Shown in pieces: positions 62,721-64,000 of a stretch of DNA of 64,000 bases. Both the position numbers and the translations under genes were made by a program. Position 1 is the first letter of the stretch. Every line of letters begins with the position of its first letter. Source of the DNA: JABCPE02 sp963518845 (GTDB taxonomy: Bacteria; Bacteroidota; Bacteroidia; Flavobacteriales; Weeksellaceae). The notes beneath the pieces were generated by a model. It searched no databases, was not told where the DNA came from, and saw nothing but the letters and a program-made list of their open reading frames with translations. The stretch spans positions 1-64,000 of the forward strand of contig CAUQKV010000007.1 of the NCBI GenBank assembly GCA_963518845.1, given 5' to 3'.

Positions 62721-63138
62721 CTAAAAAATTTATAATTTCTTCATCTTCCCAGAAAATATGGTCAGTAATATGGAAAATCTCTTCTTTATAAGGGTGATTT
62801 AGGGCTTCCTCTCGGTCAAGGATTTCCCCTTTTAGTATGTTTTCCCAAGGAACTTCATTTTTATTCAATAACGAAACATTTGCCTGCTGATTTTCATCAA
62901 CCCAAAGCGCCATCGGGAAACCAGTTGATTTTGTATATTCTTCACTTTCAGGGTTTTCCCATTCACATATGCCTATCAAACATTTTACTTCTTTTTTCTC
63001 AGCATGTTCTGTGAAAGTGGCATAGTAAAAAGCAATAGCTTCGTTATCCTTATAGACAAATCTTGTGAGCCAAGTTACCTGATTACCACAGCATTTGCAG
63101 GTGGTATAATTAGGTTTTTCAAATTCTATTTCTATCAT
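62707..63138 (-). CDS. Small protein with CxCCG motif
   Basis: A 143-residue cytoplasmic protein with an early metal-binding-like motif (TTCKCCGNQVTW, about residue 11-22) and an alpha/beta body (YATFTEHAEKKEVKCLIGICEWEN). No family recognised, but proteins with CKCCG/CxxCG starts often occur in toxin-immunity neighbourhoods. It lies just downstream of the TatD gene. Confidence 0.5.
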   Translation of the reverse strand: MIEIEFEKPNYTTCKCCGNQVTWLTRFVYKDNEAIAFYYATFTEHAEKKEVKCLIGICEWENPESEEYTKSTGFPMALWVDENQQANVSLLNKNEVPWENILKGEILDREEALNHPYKEEIFHITDHIFWEDEEIINFLDPKN

Positions 63139-63153
63139 TTTATCTAATGTTTT

Positions 63154-63918
63154 TTATGTTCTAAAAATCTTTTTGGCGTTTTCGGTCGTTATTCTATCAA
63201 TTTCCTCAAAACTCACTCCATAGATATCCACCAGTTTACCTGCGATGAGGTTCAGGTAGGCGCTTTCATTGCGTTTTCCTCTGTGTGGTACGGGCGCCAG
63301 ATAAGGGCTGTCAGTCTCCAAAACTATTTTATCCAAAGGTATTTGGCCCAAAAATTGGTCTATTTTTCCATTTTTAAAAGTCACCACGCCGCCGATGCCT
63401 AAATAGAATCCCATCTCTATCGCTCGCAGAGCCTGAGCCTTGTCACCACTGAAACAATGGAATATCCCGCGCAGGCGAGGGTGTTTTTTCCTTTCCAAAA
63501 CCTCAAAAGTTTCATCAAAGCTGTTTCGGGTATGGATTATGATAGGCAGGTCTCTCTCCACTGCCCAGTCTATCTGCTTTTCGAAGGCCTTTATTTGTAT
63601 GTCAAGGGTAGATTGCTCCCAATATAAATCTATCCCGATTTCGCCCACAGCACAGAAATCCCTTTGGTTAAGGTATTTTTCTACCATTTCTAATTCCTTT
63701 TCCCAAGTGTCAGGCTTTACCGAGCAGGGATGAAGTCCCATCATTGCAAAGATTTTCTGCGGATAGGCAGCCTCTAAATCCAGCATTTTTTGGTGAGTTT
63801 CGGAGTCTATGGCAGGCAGGAATATTTGGCTTACTCCGTTTGCGAAAGCTCTGGAAACGGCTTCCTGTCTGTCTTGGTCAAATTCCTCTGAATAGAGGTG
63901 GGTGTGGGTGTCTATCAT
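63154..63918 (-). CDS. TatD-family metal-dependent hydrolase
   Basis: A 254-residue TIM-barrel deoxyribonuclease of the TatD family. The metal ligands are visible in IDTHTHLYS, GEIGIDLYWE, IIHTRNSFD, FHCFSGD and LETDSPYLAP, in the expected order. It is thought to process DNA in repair and may act on D-aminoacyl substrates in some lineages. Neighbouring small genes may be co-transcribed. Confidence 0.93.
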   Translation of the reverse strand: MIDTHTHLYSEEFDQDRQEAVSRAFANGVSQIFLPAIDSETHQKMLDLEAAYPQKIFAMMGLHPCSVKPDTWEKELEMVEKYLNQRDFCAVGEIGIDLYWEQSTLDIQIKAFEKQIDWAVERDLPIIIHTRNSFDETFEVLERKKHPRLRGIFHCFSGDKAQALRAIEMGFYLGIGGVVTFKNGKIDQFLGQIPLDKIVLETDSPYLAPVPHRGKRNESAYLNLIAGKLVDIYGVSFEEIDRITTENAKKIFRT

Positions 63919-63961
63919 GATTTTAAATAAAATTAAAGAAATAATTATTCACAATCTTCTT

Positions 63962-63969
63962 TATATTTG
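63962..63969 (+). promoter_or_regulatory. -7 box near the right edge
   Basis: TATATTTG, followed by C, matches the consensus and is 20 nt upstream of an ATG at 63990. Confidence 0.45.
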
Positions 63970-63989
63970 CATTTTGATAAAGATAATGA

Positions 63990-64000
63990 ATGGATAGCAC
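63990..64000 (+). CDS. Start of a gene cut by the right edge
   Basis: ATG at 63990 opens a frame (Met-Asp-Ser) that runs off the window. Its support is the well-placed -7 box; the product cannot be told. The ATG at 63986 is followed by a stop after two codons. Confidence 0.3.

Noticed and set aside
1..64000. CRISPR array, insertion sequence, prophage or rRNA operon
   Set aside because: No regularly spaced repeats, transposase or integrase proteins, phage structural genes or rRNA-like sequence were seen in the window.

Overview
The window looks like a chromosomal segment of a flavobacterium, most likely a Weeksellaceae member (Chryseobacterium/Riemerella/Bergeyella-like). It is AT-rich. Many genes are preceded by the Bacteroidota -7 box TAnnTTTG and by A-rich leaders rather than Shine-Dalgarno sequences. 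It carries a SusC/SusD pair, the gliding genes gldF and gldG, an S46 dipeptidyl peptidase, a GYDIA-family GHMP kinase, and a DnaE with a fused proofreading domain. I see no rRNA, complete tRNA, insertion sequence, prophage or CRISPR array.

Layout. 1-1350: an edge fragment and a deoxyhypusine-synthase-like gene that lacks the usual catalytic lysine. 1403-4899: a compact RNA-repair locus made of a WYL regulator, a divergent rtcB ligase, a structured non-coding stretch with a tRNA-like T-arm, and a soluble slipin (SPFH) gene. 4934-11734: a minus-strand run of cell-envelope and housekeeping genes (DUF4241 protein, alpha/beta hydrolase, secreted proteins, a Big_5 lipoprotein, a serine hydrolase, a 2-hydroxyacid dehydrogenase and an HU-CCDC81 membrane protein). 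11922-18410: SusC, SusD and a putative porin. 18423-25750: bshC, a LysM/periplasmic-binding fusion, fabD, a GHMP kinase, pckA and a small membrane protein. 25914-29099: dtd, a lipoprotein, greA, a HIT protein and clpX. 29147-36557: glyS with an unusual insertion, a surface protein, a YkgJ cysteine-cluster protein, the S46 peptidase, pdxH and rimM/rpsP.

36680-44309: a MacB-like ABC efflux operon (ATPase, two permeases, adaptor, zinc-ribbon protein) on the minus strand and a TolC gene on the plus strand. They are separated by about 1.4 kb of very AT-rich DNA coding for small secreted or membrane proteins, two of them under 50 residues. 44388-54729: fumC, a nucleotide pyrophosphatase/phosphodiesterase, a DtxR-type regulator divergent from menA, a UPF0173 hydrolase, purD-guaA, an acetate CoA-transferase and a nitroreductase. 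54805-61918: dnaE, gldF, gldG. 61986-63918: two unrecognised proteins and a TatD nuclease, with a new gene starting at the right edge.

The most unusual part is 1403-4899. WYL regulator, RNA ligase, slipin and an RNA with tRNA-like features are the parts of an RNA damage/repair response. The RNA between rtcB and the slipin gene combines a T-arm, a D-loop-like GGTA, a mini-hairpin and a possible pseudoknot of 6 and 10 base pairs, and I know of no standard family that it fits. Other points worth checking are a perfect 12-bp terminator hairpin that contains the porin start codon, a 13-A tract directly before an ABC permease start, and the enlarged glycyl-tRNA synthetase.
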